A stretch of 64,000 nucleotides of DNA, taken from assembly GCA_015143295.1 (NCBI GenBank), contig CM026571.1, positions 5,475,501-5,539,500 on the forward strand. Direction: 5' to 3'. Within the stretch, counting starts at the first letter, position 1. The number at the start of each line of letters is the position of its first letter. Source of the stretch: Tetracentron sinense (Eukaryota > Streptophyta > Magnoliopsida > Trochodendrales > Trochodendraceae). The notes under the pieces were generated by a model. The model saw nothing but the letters and a program-made list of their open reading frames with translations. It was not told where the DNA came from and did no database searches. The position numbers and the translations under genes are program-made. Below, one piece after another: positions 22,906-32,615 of this stretch.

Positions 22906-23460
22906 CTAGGTGGCGTGAAGGTGGCTTGATGATGGGCTGATGAGGGGATAGGGTTTTCTGGAACTCCAACTACCGGGCACATAATCAAGTTTACCCTCGT
23001 TGATTAGTTCTTCAAGTACATGCTTCAAGGCCATGCAGTGATCGGTAGAGTGCCCAGGGCCTTGATGAAAAGCACAGTGTTCTTGCTCCTTGTAGTTGTG
23101 GTTCCGTTTGACTAAGGGTTGCAATGGGGTAGGACCACGGAGTGTGATCAATTTCCTATCAGTGAGAACTGGTAGGAGTTGGCTGAGAGGAGAATGGGTG
23201 AAATGCTTGGGTGGTGTCCGCTCTTTCTTAGGCTTGGGGAGCGGGTGAGAGGGAGGTTTCTGTGGTTGTGTCACTGGGTTGGATGCGTTTTTCTGAGAGG
23301 TAGGGGGACGGATCTGGGTTTGTCGTTGTGCCACCAAGAGCTTGTCGAGAGCGGTAGCCATATCTTGGAGGAGAGACTTGATTTCCTTGATGTCTTGCTC
23401 TCGACGGAGGAGAGTTGTCAAGATGATTTCTTGGCTGCTCGATGCTTCTCCGCGTTCCAT
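22906..23460 (-). pseudogene. Gag C-terminal remnant of the TAT/Ogre type
   Basis: An open 184-codon frame. Residues 1-45 form a charged helical start. After a proline-rich linker comes the segment typical of the C-terminal part of TAT/Ogre gag: F-T-H-S-P-L-S-Q-L-L-P-x-L, then L-R-G-P-x-P, then the knuckle-like C-x2-H-x3-G-H-S-T-D-H-C-x-A-L-K and L-I-N-E-G-K-L. The large capsid body expected before this segment is missing, so the frame looks like an N-terminal piece joined to the C-terminus by internal deletion. No protease follows. Whether the shortened protein is made is unknown; the frame being open is notable in an otherwise broken interior. Confidence 0.75.
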
Positions 23461-24230
23461 CGCTTGAGTCCTTAAGTTACCGCCTTAGTAAGGTGAGATC
23501 TGGAAAGATAGAGCGAGTCAATACCGGGGGTAAGGTATGTGAATCTAAAATGCATGAGCATGCGAGGGTAAAAACTCAATGAATGAGGTGAGACTCAAAA
23601 AGAGAAAAGACTCGACCCTAAGCAGCACTCCTGATAGGATAGAGTGAAGGATAGACGTGGTCTATTAATTCTTGTAGTAGGGTCACTTTTAGGAGTGCTG
23701 TCGACTACATGATGTGTGGGCTGTACTCGAGTGATGCTAATGCAGTGAGTGCAATGGCAATGATGCCCTGGCTAGGATAGACTGGACTCTTACAGCTTGG
23801 AGGGCGATGCCTAGCCTAGGATAGACTGGGTTCTAAATTTTCTGGATAGGTGTAAGTGTTGTGCCCTAGTATGCAAATGTAGTGACAGTGCATGTGTAAA
23901 TGCCTAATGTAGTGTGCCGGTGCTGCTAGTGTAGCGTACCCGTGATGCAAGTGCAAGTGTAAGGTGCAGTGTACATGTAGTGTGTGTACAGTGATCCTAG
24001 CTAGTGCAAATGCAATGCATGGACAATGATGAGGGTGCATGGATGATGCAGTAATGCCAAATGGGCCCAGTGCAGGTATTTGTGCCTAATGTCGTGGTAC
24101 CATTGTGAATAGAGTGACTTGCCGGCTAAACATGCACGTTCATGATGCGAGAAGAAGATGCAAGGAAGGACTTCGTGCGGGAAAAGAGTACAGGAATGTG
24201 ACTCAAAAAGAGAAAAAGACTCGATCCTAG
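23461..24230 (-). repeat. Spacer with simple GTGCA/TGTAGTG-rich sequence
   Basis: Non-coding part between ORF1 and gag. A segment with GACTCAAAAAGAGAAA followed by GACTCGA(C/T)CCTA occurs at about 23,591-23,620 and 24,199-24,228. TAGGATAGACTGG-type motifs occur near 23,775 and 23,818. The middle (23,860-24,060) is low-complexity GTGCA/TGTAGTG sequence. Confidence 0.6.
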
Positions 24231-24234
24231 GCAG

Positions 24235-25810
24235 GTCCATCAGGGATCGCGAAGTCAAGCGGTCGGGGCACACCGTCTAGGTCCATGATTTGCTGTTGGA
24301 GGGATGTGACCTCAACCTCCAAATTCTCAATGGCTTCAGCAGCATTGAACATCCGGGATCCGAACTGTCGGATCCGAGGAGTCATCTCAGCCTTTGCACT
24401 GTCAAGGTGCTCTTGATAAAAGTGTAGCTGAGCCCTAATGACAGCTGTTTTTCTGGTGTTGCCTTTCTGCTTCTTCTGACAAGACCGGACTGTCTGCTCG
24501 AGATGCTCGATCTATGGCCTGAAGTTTTGTAGTCCCGCTCTACATCCTGAATGTTTGTTGAGCCTTCCGTAGCTGCTTCTCTTTCAAATGGATTTGGAGT
24601 TGTCTCTCTAAGAAAATGTCTCCTTAGTGAACTACCTTTTCAGCTAAGGGTATTGTTCTGCGAGATGGGTGTGGGCAGTTCCCTGGGTACAGGCATGGGA
24701 GATGGAATGTCAGGATTTCCATCCAAAGTCGGTATGCTGTATCTATAGGTGGTCCTGATGTAACCACAAAGTCTGTCCGCTGATCTCGCCTGAAGTTTTT
24801 GCCAATCTGACTGGAATCGACCTGTGAGGCTGTCGGAACGTACAGTGAAAGTGATCCAATCATTTCTCTGCCGGTCTATAACTGGGATGCGCTGAGGAAT
24901 CCGAACTGTCGAAGGACTAGGAGTGGAATGTAGGCTGCGGAGCCCGTAAGTCTGGCAAGGAATCATGCATCGCCTTCCAGTGATGACAACTCGCTGCCGT
25001 ATGATCTCCTCTGACAGGGTTTGGAGAAGCTGGTAGAGCTTTTTGATGTCTGTAGTTGCTATCGAGCCCTGATTCTGAGAAATCTCTCGATGTAGACTGT
25101 AGACTTCACAGAGGTTGATTGGTGCAGCTATGGTCGTAGGCAGGTGTCCTGCTAGCCACAGGTGTAGGAGATATGCACTGGCATGGAAGATTCCCCCTTC
25201 TGTGGTCTGCTGCCTGATTGAGAGCCCTGAGAAGCTCTGCAAAGATGATAGGTACTGTGCAGGAGTTGTGCATGTCCTTGAGGATCCCTACCTTAACTGG
25301 TTTGACAAGGGTACGACATCTCGGAAATACCAACTGAGGTATGGTTATCAGTGCAAGGGCATTGAGGCCGGGAAGTTCCGCTATACTAGAGTCAGGGTTT
25401 CCCTTGCACTTGTACTGCTTTCAAGATACTCTACTGGTATCCGACCAAAAAGAGCTGTTAGGACCGAGCTACAAGCAGGCAGGCTTGATATGCAAAAACC
25501 TAGACAAGTCTGCCTAGTATGTTGTCTTGTAGCGCGGTACTATGGCTACGCCGTCCATGTTTAACCCTAAGATGCGCTGAATCTCTTCCAGTGTTGGACA
25601 CAGTTTGTTCTTACCAAAACGGAACACCATGTAAGATGAGTTCCAACACTGGAAATCTGCGTTCATGAGGCGCGGATCTGGTTTAACCATGGATAGGTTT
25701 AGGATAGCCCCGGTTTTATAGTACTGAGCCCAAGCGATACCCTGACTCGGGTGAAGACCTCAATTGCTTTCTGGAAGTTGTGATCACATGCCCCCTGAGA
25801 AGTCAAATGC
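24235..25810 (-). pseudogene. ORF1 of Ogre/TAT type (DUF7745-like), frameshifted
   Basis: Read on the minus strand, coherent protein can be followed over three frames. Near 25,760 it reads A-I-E-V-F-T-R; then W-A-Q-Y-Y-K-T-G-A-I-L-N-L; then F-R-F-G-K-N-K-L-C-P-T-L-E-E-I (about 25,590-25,640), the hallmark of the plant ORF1 family found upstream of gag in Ogre/TAT elements (DUF7745, from memory). It goes on with I-F-A-E-L-L-R-A-L-N and A-S-A-Y-L-L-H-L-W-L-A-G-H-L-P (25,120-25,230), then a polar tail and a coiled coil with E-N-L-E-V-E-V-T-S-L-Q-Q-Q (24,260-24,330). Frameshifts lie near 25,745, between 25,330 and 25,560, near 25,190, and below 24,640. The biochemical function of the family is not known. 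Confidence 0.75.
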
Positions 25811-26665
25811 ACAGGCCGGGCCGGTTGACCAATTGACTGGGTTATCCCTGAAGGACCTGCCATCTAGACTCGATGTGAGTGCACTGTGTATGCAGATGAA
25901 ATATGCAAAAATGATGCAATATTTTCTGGGTGTGACAAGGCACATGTGATCCGATAGGGCAGACAGACAGAGTTCCGGCATGCTTTACCCGGGTTGTTGG
26001 GAACCGGGGGCCTATCAGATCAAGGTCGGGTATAGGTCTAGTGAAGACCTAATCGACTGGGATTTGAACCCCATATGCTATGTCAGGAAGCAGGGTAGGA
26101 TGTGTTTTATTACAAGCACAAGGTTGGCTCATTACATGCCCCTGATGGGTGGTTATCCGGATAGAGTGTGCCCGGGTAGTCAACCATGACTGGGGACAGG
26201 TATAGGGTGCAAGCAAGTTAGGGTTTAGAGTATCCCTCCAGGTGGGCTGCTTGTAAATTATACCCTAACCTAGGCTATATGTATGCATGCTGGGGTATGC
26301 AAGAGTGTGTTCCTAAGGATGGGGGGATCACTAAACACCGTATATGCGACTCCCTGAAAGGGACGATTGGTGTAAGTGGGAGCGTTCAGAACCGTTTCCT
26401 GAGGATAGTCACCCAACAGGCCAAGTTTCGCAGACCTCCAAGACTGTTAAGCCCCTGTCACTGAGGATAGTCATCCAGCAGCCGTGAGCGTAATAAGCCT
26501 GTCTAATATGTATTGGGTTGATTACACTACAATGGTATGAATGAGATGCACAGTACACAAATCATCAAAGAGATGTAAAATGATTAGTATTAGGTTAAAT
26601 ACTTAAGCATTTGATTAATTTGAGGTTTAGTTTGGCTTAAACCTAGATTCCGGGTTGAACCTTAA
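25811..26665 (-). other. 5' untranslated interior of the Ogre-like element
   Basis: Between primer-binding site and ORF1. No coding motif was found; short frames on both strands are uninformative. A phrase with GAGGATAGTCACCCAACAG and its variant GAGGATAGTCATCCAGCAG is present twice (26,400-26,420 and 26,463-26,483). Confidence 0.55.
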
Positions 26666-26685
26666 GGTCCCCAGTGGAGTCGCCA
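26666..26685 (-). other. Primer-binding site of the Ogre-like element
   Basis: On the minus strand TGGCGACTCCACTGGGGACC starts four bases after the 5' LTR end. This matches the primer-site type I know from Ogre/TAT elements, complementary to the 3' end of a tRNA-Arg. It fixes orientation and lineage. Confidence 0.85.
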
Positions 26686-26689
26686 GAGC

Positions 26690-29663
26690 TGTGAGCGCGG
26701 GTTTCGGGGGAACCCTGGTTTGTATCTCACGGGTTGAGTTAAGAGTCGCCACCTATTCATTCGGAAGGGATAAGTCCCCAAGGTTTGGATAAGGTCTTGG
26801 TCTGCGATCAGAGATCAGGGTAAGAGGTTCGATAAAGTCCGAGGAAGGGGTTAGGCACCCCGGCACTTCCACTTTCCGTGGTTCCCTACTTGCTAGGGTT
26901 AAGCCAAATTAATCTCAGTTTTAATCAAATGTCTTAAGTATTTAAGATAATGCTAATCTAAGAAAGAGAAAACCCTAGACTAGGGTCGAACCCGGGTTAG
27001 GCTGCCTATGTACTCACATAGGGGTGAGATCAGACCGAGCGTAGTTCTGGCACATGAGCCCGTGCCAAGGCTAGGGGTGTGTGTGTGTACACCAAGGGTG
27101 GCTTAAGGTGTAACCGGGAGGCTAGGGGTGGTTGACCGAGTTGGTCAAGTGCTTGGTATTGGGCTCGATAGGCCTAAGGTAAGTCCGACAGACTAGGGTT
27201 GGGCCCGGTAGGCCGAGAGTGAAGCCCGGTAGGCCGAGATTGGGCCCGGTAGGCTAGGGTTTGGTCCGGTAGGCCGAGATTAGGCCCAGTAGGCCAAGGG
27301 GTGAAGCCCAGTAGGCCCAGGGTGTCTAAACCGAGGGTTAGGGTTGCTAACCGGGGTTAAGAAATGTGATTAACCTTGGTTAGGGGTGCTAACCATGGTT
27401 AAAAAAATCCAATATCAGAGTTTTTGGTCTTTTTGAATTTTTCTGATTTTTTTGGGATTTTCTTAGATTTTTCCCAACGGTCAAAGATGCTTAACCACGG
27501 TTAAGAAGGGGAGGTCACCATGGTTAAGGGTCTTACTCATGGTTAAATGGTCAAAAGAGACCATTTTTGGGTTTCTCCTAATATTTTGGATTTTTTGAGC
27601 ATTTTTTCAGAATTTTTACTAAGTCATAGGCCGCTTAACTATGGTTAAATGTTAACCACGGGTGAGTTTAACCATGGTTAAGGGGCCGACTGAAGCAAAA
27701 GTGGGCCTAGGATCCATGGCAGGGCCTAGACTGGCCTCCTACCCGGTCTAGGCCCTCACAAAGTCCATTAATAGACAAAAAACCCAATATTTCATCAAGT
27801 TTTTAACCATAGTTAAAGCGAGTTTAACCATGGTTAAAGAGGGATTCACGGGAATCAGAGACCATCAGTGTGCAGCCTACCATGTGAGGAACAGTTTGAG
27901 CCTTTGTGGAGCCCAAGGGGAGTTCGGGTGTGGGCCCCACAGAGTCCTAAAGTTGCCCAAAAGTCACCACATAAAATGATAGATTTCCAAAAAACAGATT
28001 TTTCAACCACTGTTCGTCAGCGATTTAACCATGGTTAGAGTGCGAGTTAGGGGCTGAAATTGCACAGGGGGATAGCCCGGAGTGTGGTGAGTCTAACCAT
28101 GGCCCTGGTTTCAACTAGGGCCCACTCTAACCATGGTTAAACCAAGGAATACAGGCAGTGGCCGAAACTGGGATTTTCCAGAATTTTTTTGAAAAAAACT
28201 TTGTGGGGGTTGTGGTGTTTAACTTGTGAGGTCCAGGGGGTTTCCTCATGGATTGAGGACCCCCCCGAACGTCTTGGGAGTGGCTGTGATGTGGTGGGGA
28301 CGGTGGTGCCCGTGTTTTATCTCAAGGGAAACTTCCCCCATGCCTACGGTTAAGGCAGGGGGTTGCTGTCCCCAGGTGAAACCAGCCTGTAAAAAGAAAT
28401 AAACAGGAGCAAAACGGGATCCCTGGAATGGGACCAGGGGTCCCTTACAATGAGAAGTCCAGTAAAAAAAAAACTGTTTACCCTCTCTGTTTGGGATCCA
28501 CCAGGGGTGATGCCACTGCCAACGCTGGAGCTCGATGGAAGGGAGCAAGGATGGACTGAGCTAGGGTGATCTAGGACCTACCCAAAGTGGGAATAGAGAT
28601 CAAGTAGAGTTGGGGCAACGCTGGACAGAATCACCAAAAAAAATACTATTTTTTTTTATTTGAACAGTGGAGATTGCGGTGACTGTAGGTGGTGTTGTGA
28701 GCAAGGAGGATTGCTGTTGGGGGTTAGAGTGTGGTCTAGGACTTAGAGGAATGGAGTTCAGGAGTGGAGGGATGGGTTGGACGCTATGGGCAGAGTTTCT
28801 CTTGCAGCTGTGTTTTTTTTTTCAAAACTCCTCCCTTGCGCAGTGGCCACGGTTTGGGTTAAATAGAGGAAGAAGGGGAATAGGGGAGTATGGATAGGGC
28901 TTGGAGAGGCGTGGGGGACATGTCCTGGAGGAGGGCAGGGCGACAGGGGAGCATGAGCAGGCGTGGCCTGTTCACTCGTCCCTTTGGCAGGGACGAGGAA
29001 CAGTGCCATTTAAAAAAAAATTGTTTTTGTTTTTTTTATTTTGTTTTCTTCAATCGTCCAATTGATTGAATTGGGCCCAATCCACATGTGGGCCCTGCCA
29101 CATGGGATTGGTGCCCAATCAAATCCCTTTTTTTTTTTTCTTTTTTAAATATTTTATTTTATTTTTTCAATATATTTTTTCAAAATTTTTTATTCATTTA
29201 TTTTTTTTCGGTTTTTTTTTTTTTCAATTGTTCAATTGATTGAATTGGGCCCAATCCGCATGTGGGCCCTACCACATGGGATTGGTGCCCAATCAAATCC
29301 CTTTTTTTTCATCATTTTTTTTTTAATATATTTTTTTCAAAATTTTTTACTTATATTTTTTTGGTTTTTTTTTTTATTTTACTACCCATTTTGGGCCCAA
29401 CCACCACATGTGTGGGGAAGGCAAAAATATTTTTTCCATTTTGGGAATTGGCTCCAAAATTTGAATTTTAAAAGGGGTAGTGTGGGTCCTACCTTAGATT
29501 TGGCTTAATGGGCCCATGCTTGGGCCCACAAACAAGGTTTTATCCATTTGGGACTTGAAAAGGGGCCTTGAGCCCATGGGACTTTGCCTAGGGCTTGGGC
29601 TAGGGCTAGGCTTGGGCTAGACCTAGGTTTAGGTGAGCAGAGTGTAAAAATTGGATGCTTACA
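26690..29663 (-). repeat. 5' LTR of the Ogre-like element
   Basis: 2,974 bp, collinear with the LTR at 14,489-17,477. It ends with the right copy of the target duplication. The same internal landmarks are present: the GGCCCGGTAGGCC cluster (27,155-27,330), the ATGG palindromes (27,370-28,145), the TATA-like CTATTTAA on the minus strand (28,858-28,866), and the doubled T-rich module (29,050-29,375). As the 5' LTR in minus orientation it would supply the promoter. Confidence 0.93.
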
Positions 29664-29668
29664 GTTAG

Positions 29669-30136
29669 TAGGCACATCTTACTGCACAACTAAAGGGAAC
29701 TTCTGTCAATTAATTGAAATTTTTTTCTCAATTGTGGTAGGTGAAGGAAACTTTTTTTTTTGATAATTTTAACTAACCACACACACAGCAGATACACACG
29801 CCCTCCAATCTCAACTTCAAGTCTATAAACACACACACCCTGAGGGGTGAGGTGGGAGTACTTAAAGTAGGTGAAGGAAACTTCAACCTCTATTTGGAAC
29901 TTTTCCTATACTAATCAAATCACAGACCTCTTAATTAGGAGCACACGTTCAACCTCATCTTATCTAGTCATCTTCATCGTCTTGTCTTGAGTACGTAGGT
30001 TCAAGTCATCTTTGGAGTTCAAGTTGTGCCAAAATTCTAATATGGGAACATAAGGGGCTACCTTTGGCTAGTCACATTCTAAATTGGCACCTTTTAGATG
30101 CATCTATTATGTGAATCTTTAATTTTTTAATATATA
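29669..30136. other. Intergenic, no recognised gene
   Basis: AT-rich with CACACACA-type short runs at 29,779-29,845. The phrase GTAGGTGAAGGAAACTT occurs twice (29,737 and 29,867). No coding signal. Confidence 0.5.
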
Positions 30137-30790
30137 CTAGCAGGTGGCACGTGGGATGCACGTGACAACGAGGGGAAGGAGTAAATCACAGTTAATAGGA
30201 GTTAAAAGGGACGCGTGTTAACCCACTGGTGCGATTGAACTCTCCCAGAGTTCAATAGTGGGTGGCACACACGTGCGAGCAAGGTGAAGGAGTTAGCCAC
30301 AGTTAATAGGAGTTAAAAGAGACATGTGTTAACCCATTGGTGCAATTGAATTCAACCCGAGTTCAATCGTGAATGGTTGTGATTCTAGTCTTTAAATAGA
30401 TAGATGAGCTAGGGACAATTTGGGAATTAAAACAAAACATTAAATCATATGGGTAGTTTGGGAATTCAGAAAAATCAAGCTACACCTGCCTCTCCGATTA
30501 TATATAATAGCGGGTGGCACGTGCGATGCACGTGAGAGCGAGGGGAAGGAGTTAACCACAGTTAATAGGAGTTAAAAGGGACACGTGTTAACTCGTAAGT
30601 GCGATTGAACTCTCCCCGAGTTCAATCGCGATTGGCTGTGATTCTATTGTTTAAATAGATAGATGAGCAAGGGGTAGTTTGGGAATTAAAGTAAAATGTT
30701 AAATCAAAGTTTTGTTTTATATAACGATAATTTGGGAATTTCAGAAAAATCAGGCTACGCCTGCCTCTCGCATTATAATATATATATATA
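30137..30790 (-). mobile_element. Cluster of non-autonomous Helitron copies
   Basis: Three partial or complete copies of the Helitron seen at 37,138-37,431 lie head to tail (about 30,137-30,255, 30,256-30,508 and 30,509-30,790). On the minus strand each 3' end carries the hairpin CACGTGCATCGCACGTG or a variant; the first ends CTGCTAG followed by T, as expected for a Helitron 3' terminus. Inside is the imperfect hairpin with arms GCGATTGAACTC and GAGTTCAATCGC. The last copy runs into an AT dinucleotide tract (30,778-30,797). There is no Rep/helicase. Confidence 0.75.
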
Positions 30791-30797
30791 TATATAT

Positions 30798-31315
30798 TCT
30801 CATTCTGAAAAAAATCAGTCTGTATAAGTTTTCTCTATTAATGAATTATGTGCAAATAATATGGTTGGCGACGGTCAATAATCAGCATCAATTATGAAGA
30901 AATGAATAACAAAATTATATTTAGACCAATAAATAAATAAAATTATTATATGTATTTTTAATATAGTTATATTCATCAACATGTTTATAAGTGTAATAAA
31001 ATATCAAAAATTTATTATGTTCTTACTATCTTATCCATTGTAAGTGTGTTTCTCAAATTTAAAGCTAATAATTAAACATCTTTTTTGTTCTTGATAAATA
31101 GAGTTGAAAACAAAACAACTTAAAATTGTTCCTCAAAAATGAGTTGTTAAATGCATGTGCATCGTTTCTGTTCACAAGATAAGAAAAATTATTCTCAAAG
31201 AATGAGGTCAAATGACCCCCTAAGTTCTTAAAATGAATTCTAATGAGAGCTCTGGATCCGTTTTCAAGAACCAAAAACAATAAAATGGCATTTTTTATGA
31301 AAAAAATATCTCAAA
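30798..31315. other. AT-rich intergenic, no recognised feature
   Basis: Very AT-rich sequence; the open frames are short and lack motifs. Confidence 0.5.
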
Positions 31316-31319
31316 ATCA

Positions 31320-31730
31320 TTGTCAACTAGTTGGGAAGGGGTGAATGTAGGTAATGGGGATAGTGCCTGAGGTGGCAGCCAGGGGTAATGGGGGTAGTGG
31401 TGGGGTGGATGGGGGTGGCAGTGGTGTTTAGGGTAGAGGTGGCGATGGGAGCCAGCGGTTGTAATAGAGGTGGTGGGGGTTGGGGTGAGGTGGGGGTAAA
31501 GGCAGTGGCAATGTGGGTGGCACTGGGATTGGTGAGGATGAGGGTAGTGGTGGTAGTGGTGAGATGGTGGGGTGAGAGGTGGGGGTGGGGCAGGGGAGCA
31601 GGACAGTGTCATTGGAGGTGGGGGTGGGGGTGGCAAACATAGTGATGGTGGGAGGTGGTAGCAGTGATGGGGTTGTGTGGATGGTAGCCATGGATGTAGT
31701 GTTGGGGCGGGTTAGGGTGTGGGTGGTGAA
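31320..31730. repeat. G-rich low-complexity tract (GGTGG-type)
   Basis: The plus strand is strongly purine/G-biased with recurrent GGTGG, GGGGGTGG and GGTAGTGG. All six frames stay open by composition (proline/histidine-rich on the minus strand), which should not be read as a protein. Many closely spaced G runs could form G-quadruplexes. Confidence 0.8.
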
Positions 31731-32063
31731 GATGGAGTTAAAGAATTTATGTTTTTAAGAATTAATTCTTAGAAATGATTTTATCTTTGTTGCCAAATTT
31801 TGTTTTAGGGGTACTCAACTTTTGTCAAAAACGCATTTCAACAACATTCCCCATTTTCTATTCTAGTGAATAGAAAATTACTCCCCAAACCCGAAATTTT
31901 ACTTCTTAATAGCATTGTTGCCCTTTTTTGTCATGAAACCAAACTGTCCCAAGTCCACAAACAATTTTTTTTTGTCATGAAACCAAACTGTCCCAACAAA
32001 GGTGCAAATAAAATAGAGTTTAATTCTTGTTATAAATTTCACATATCCATCTCAGGAGGATTT

Positions 32064-32610
32064 TGTTGAAGTTGTAGATCAAACTAGGGAAACCAATCGA
32101 CGGGAATTGCAAATTGGTCGACCGTTGTCTGTCAAAATTCGTCCATTGCAAATCAATAATCAAAGCAACCAAGTCAGTCCATTGGTTTTTAAGGTCAGTC
32201 GACCGGTTTTTGTCAAACTGAGTTGTTTAACCTAGATTTAGTAAGTTGCACGAATTGAAGACATTCTAATTGTTTAAAATTTTGATGTACGCTTATAAAT
32301 ATGTGTTTATCGGTCTACGATTTCATTGTGAAGATAATAGAAATTGATTAAGCACCCTAGAACTTGAGAAAAGATTAGAGAAACGTTTAAAGAATGAGAT
32401 AGAGATTCTTCTTCGGATTCATTGAAAATGTGACTTGAGTTAGGATTCAATCTAAGAGGATAGAGTGATTTTGTACTGAAAAAAATAATCGGATCTTAAC
32501 CCGTGGAGTAGGTAGGTAATTGTCCGGCCACGTAAATTATCATGTGATCTCTTTACTATTTTCTTGTGTGTTTGCTTGTTTACTTTTCGTTATGTCTATT
32601 ATTTCCAACA
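32064..32610 (+). mobile_element. Solo LTR, copia type (547 bp)
   Basis: Begins TGTTGAAGTTG and ends TTTCCAACA, a 5-bp TGTTG/CAACA terminal inverted repeat. Flanks are GATTT (32,059-32,063) and AATTT (32,611-32,615), matching in four of five bases. Inside is ATCGGATCTTAACCC followed by a GTGG phrase, also present in the solo LTR at 38,168-38,754; terminal bases and layout agree too, so both belong to one family. No internal domain remains. Confidence 0.75.
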
Positions 32611-32615
32611 AATTT

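Larger units (their letters stand above)
14489..29663 (-). mobile_element. Non-autonomous TAT/Ogre-like gypsy element, 15.2 kb, complete
   Basis: Two direct LTRs of 2,989 and 2,974 bp flank a 9.2-kb interior. The outside is framed by identical 5-bp duplications GTTAG (14,484-14,488 and 29,664-29,668), so this is one intact insertion. On the minus strand the LTR starts TGTAAGCACC and ends CGCGCTCACA. Next to the 5' LTR lies TGGCGACTCCACTGGGGACC, which I recognise as the tRNA-Arg-type primer site of Ogre/TAT elements. Next to the 3' LTR lies the purine tract AAAGAGGGG. The interior encodes an ORF1 remnant and the C-terminal half of gag, but no protease, RT, RNase H or integrase. It must have used proteins from an autonomous partner. 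The LTRs differ by scattered single bases and small indels. Confidence 0.93.

Noticed and set aside
31295..31691. Proline/histidine-rich frames on the minus strand
   Set aside because: They come from the G-rich low-complexity tract; composition alone keeps them open.
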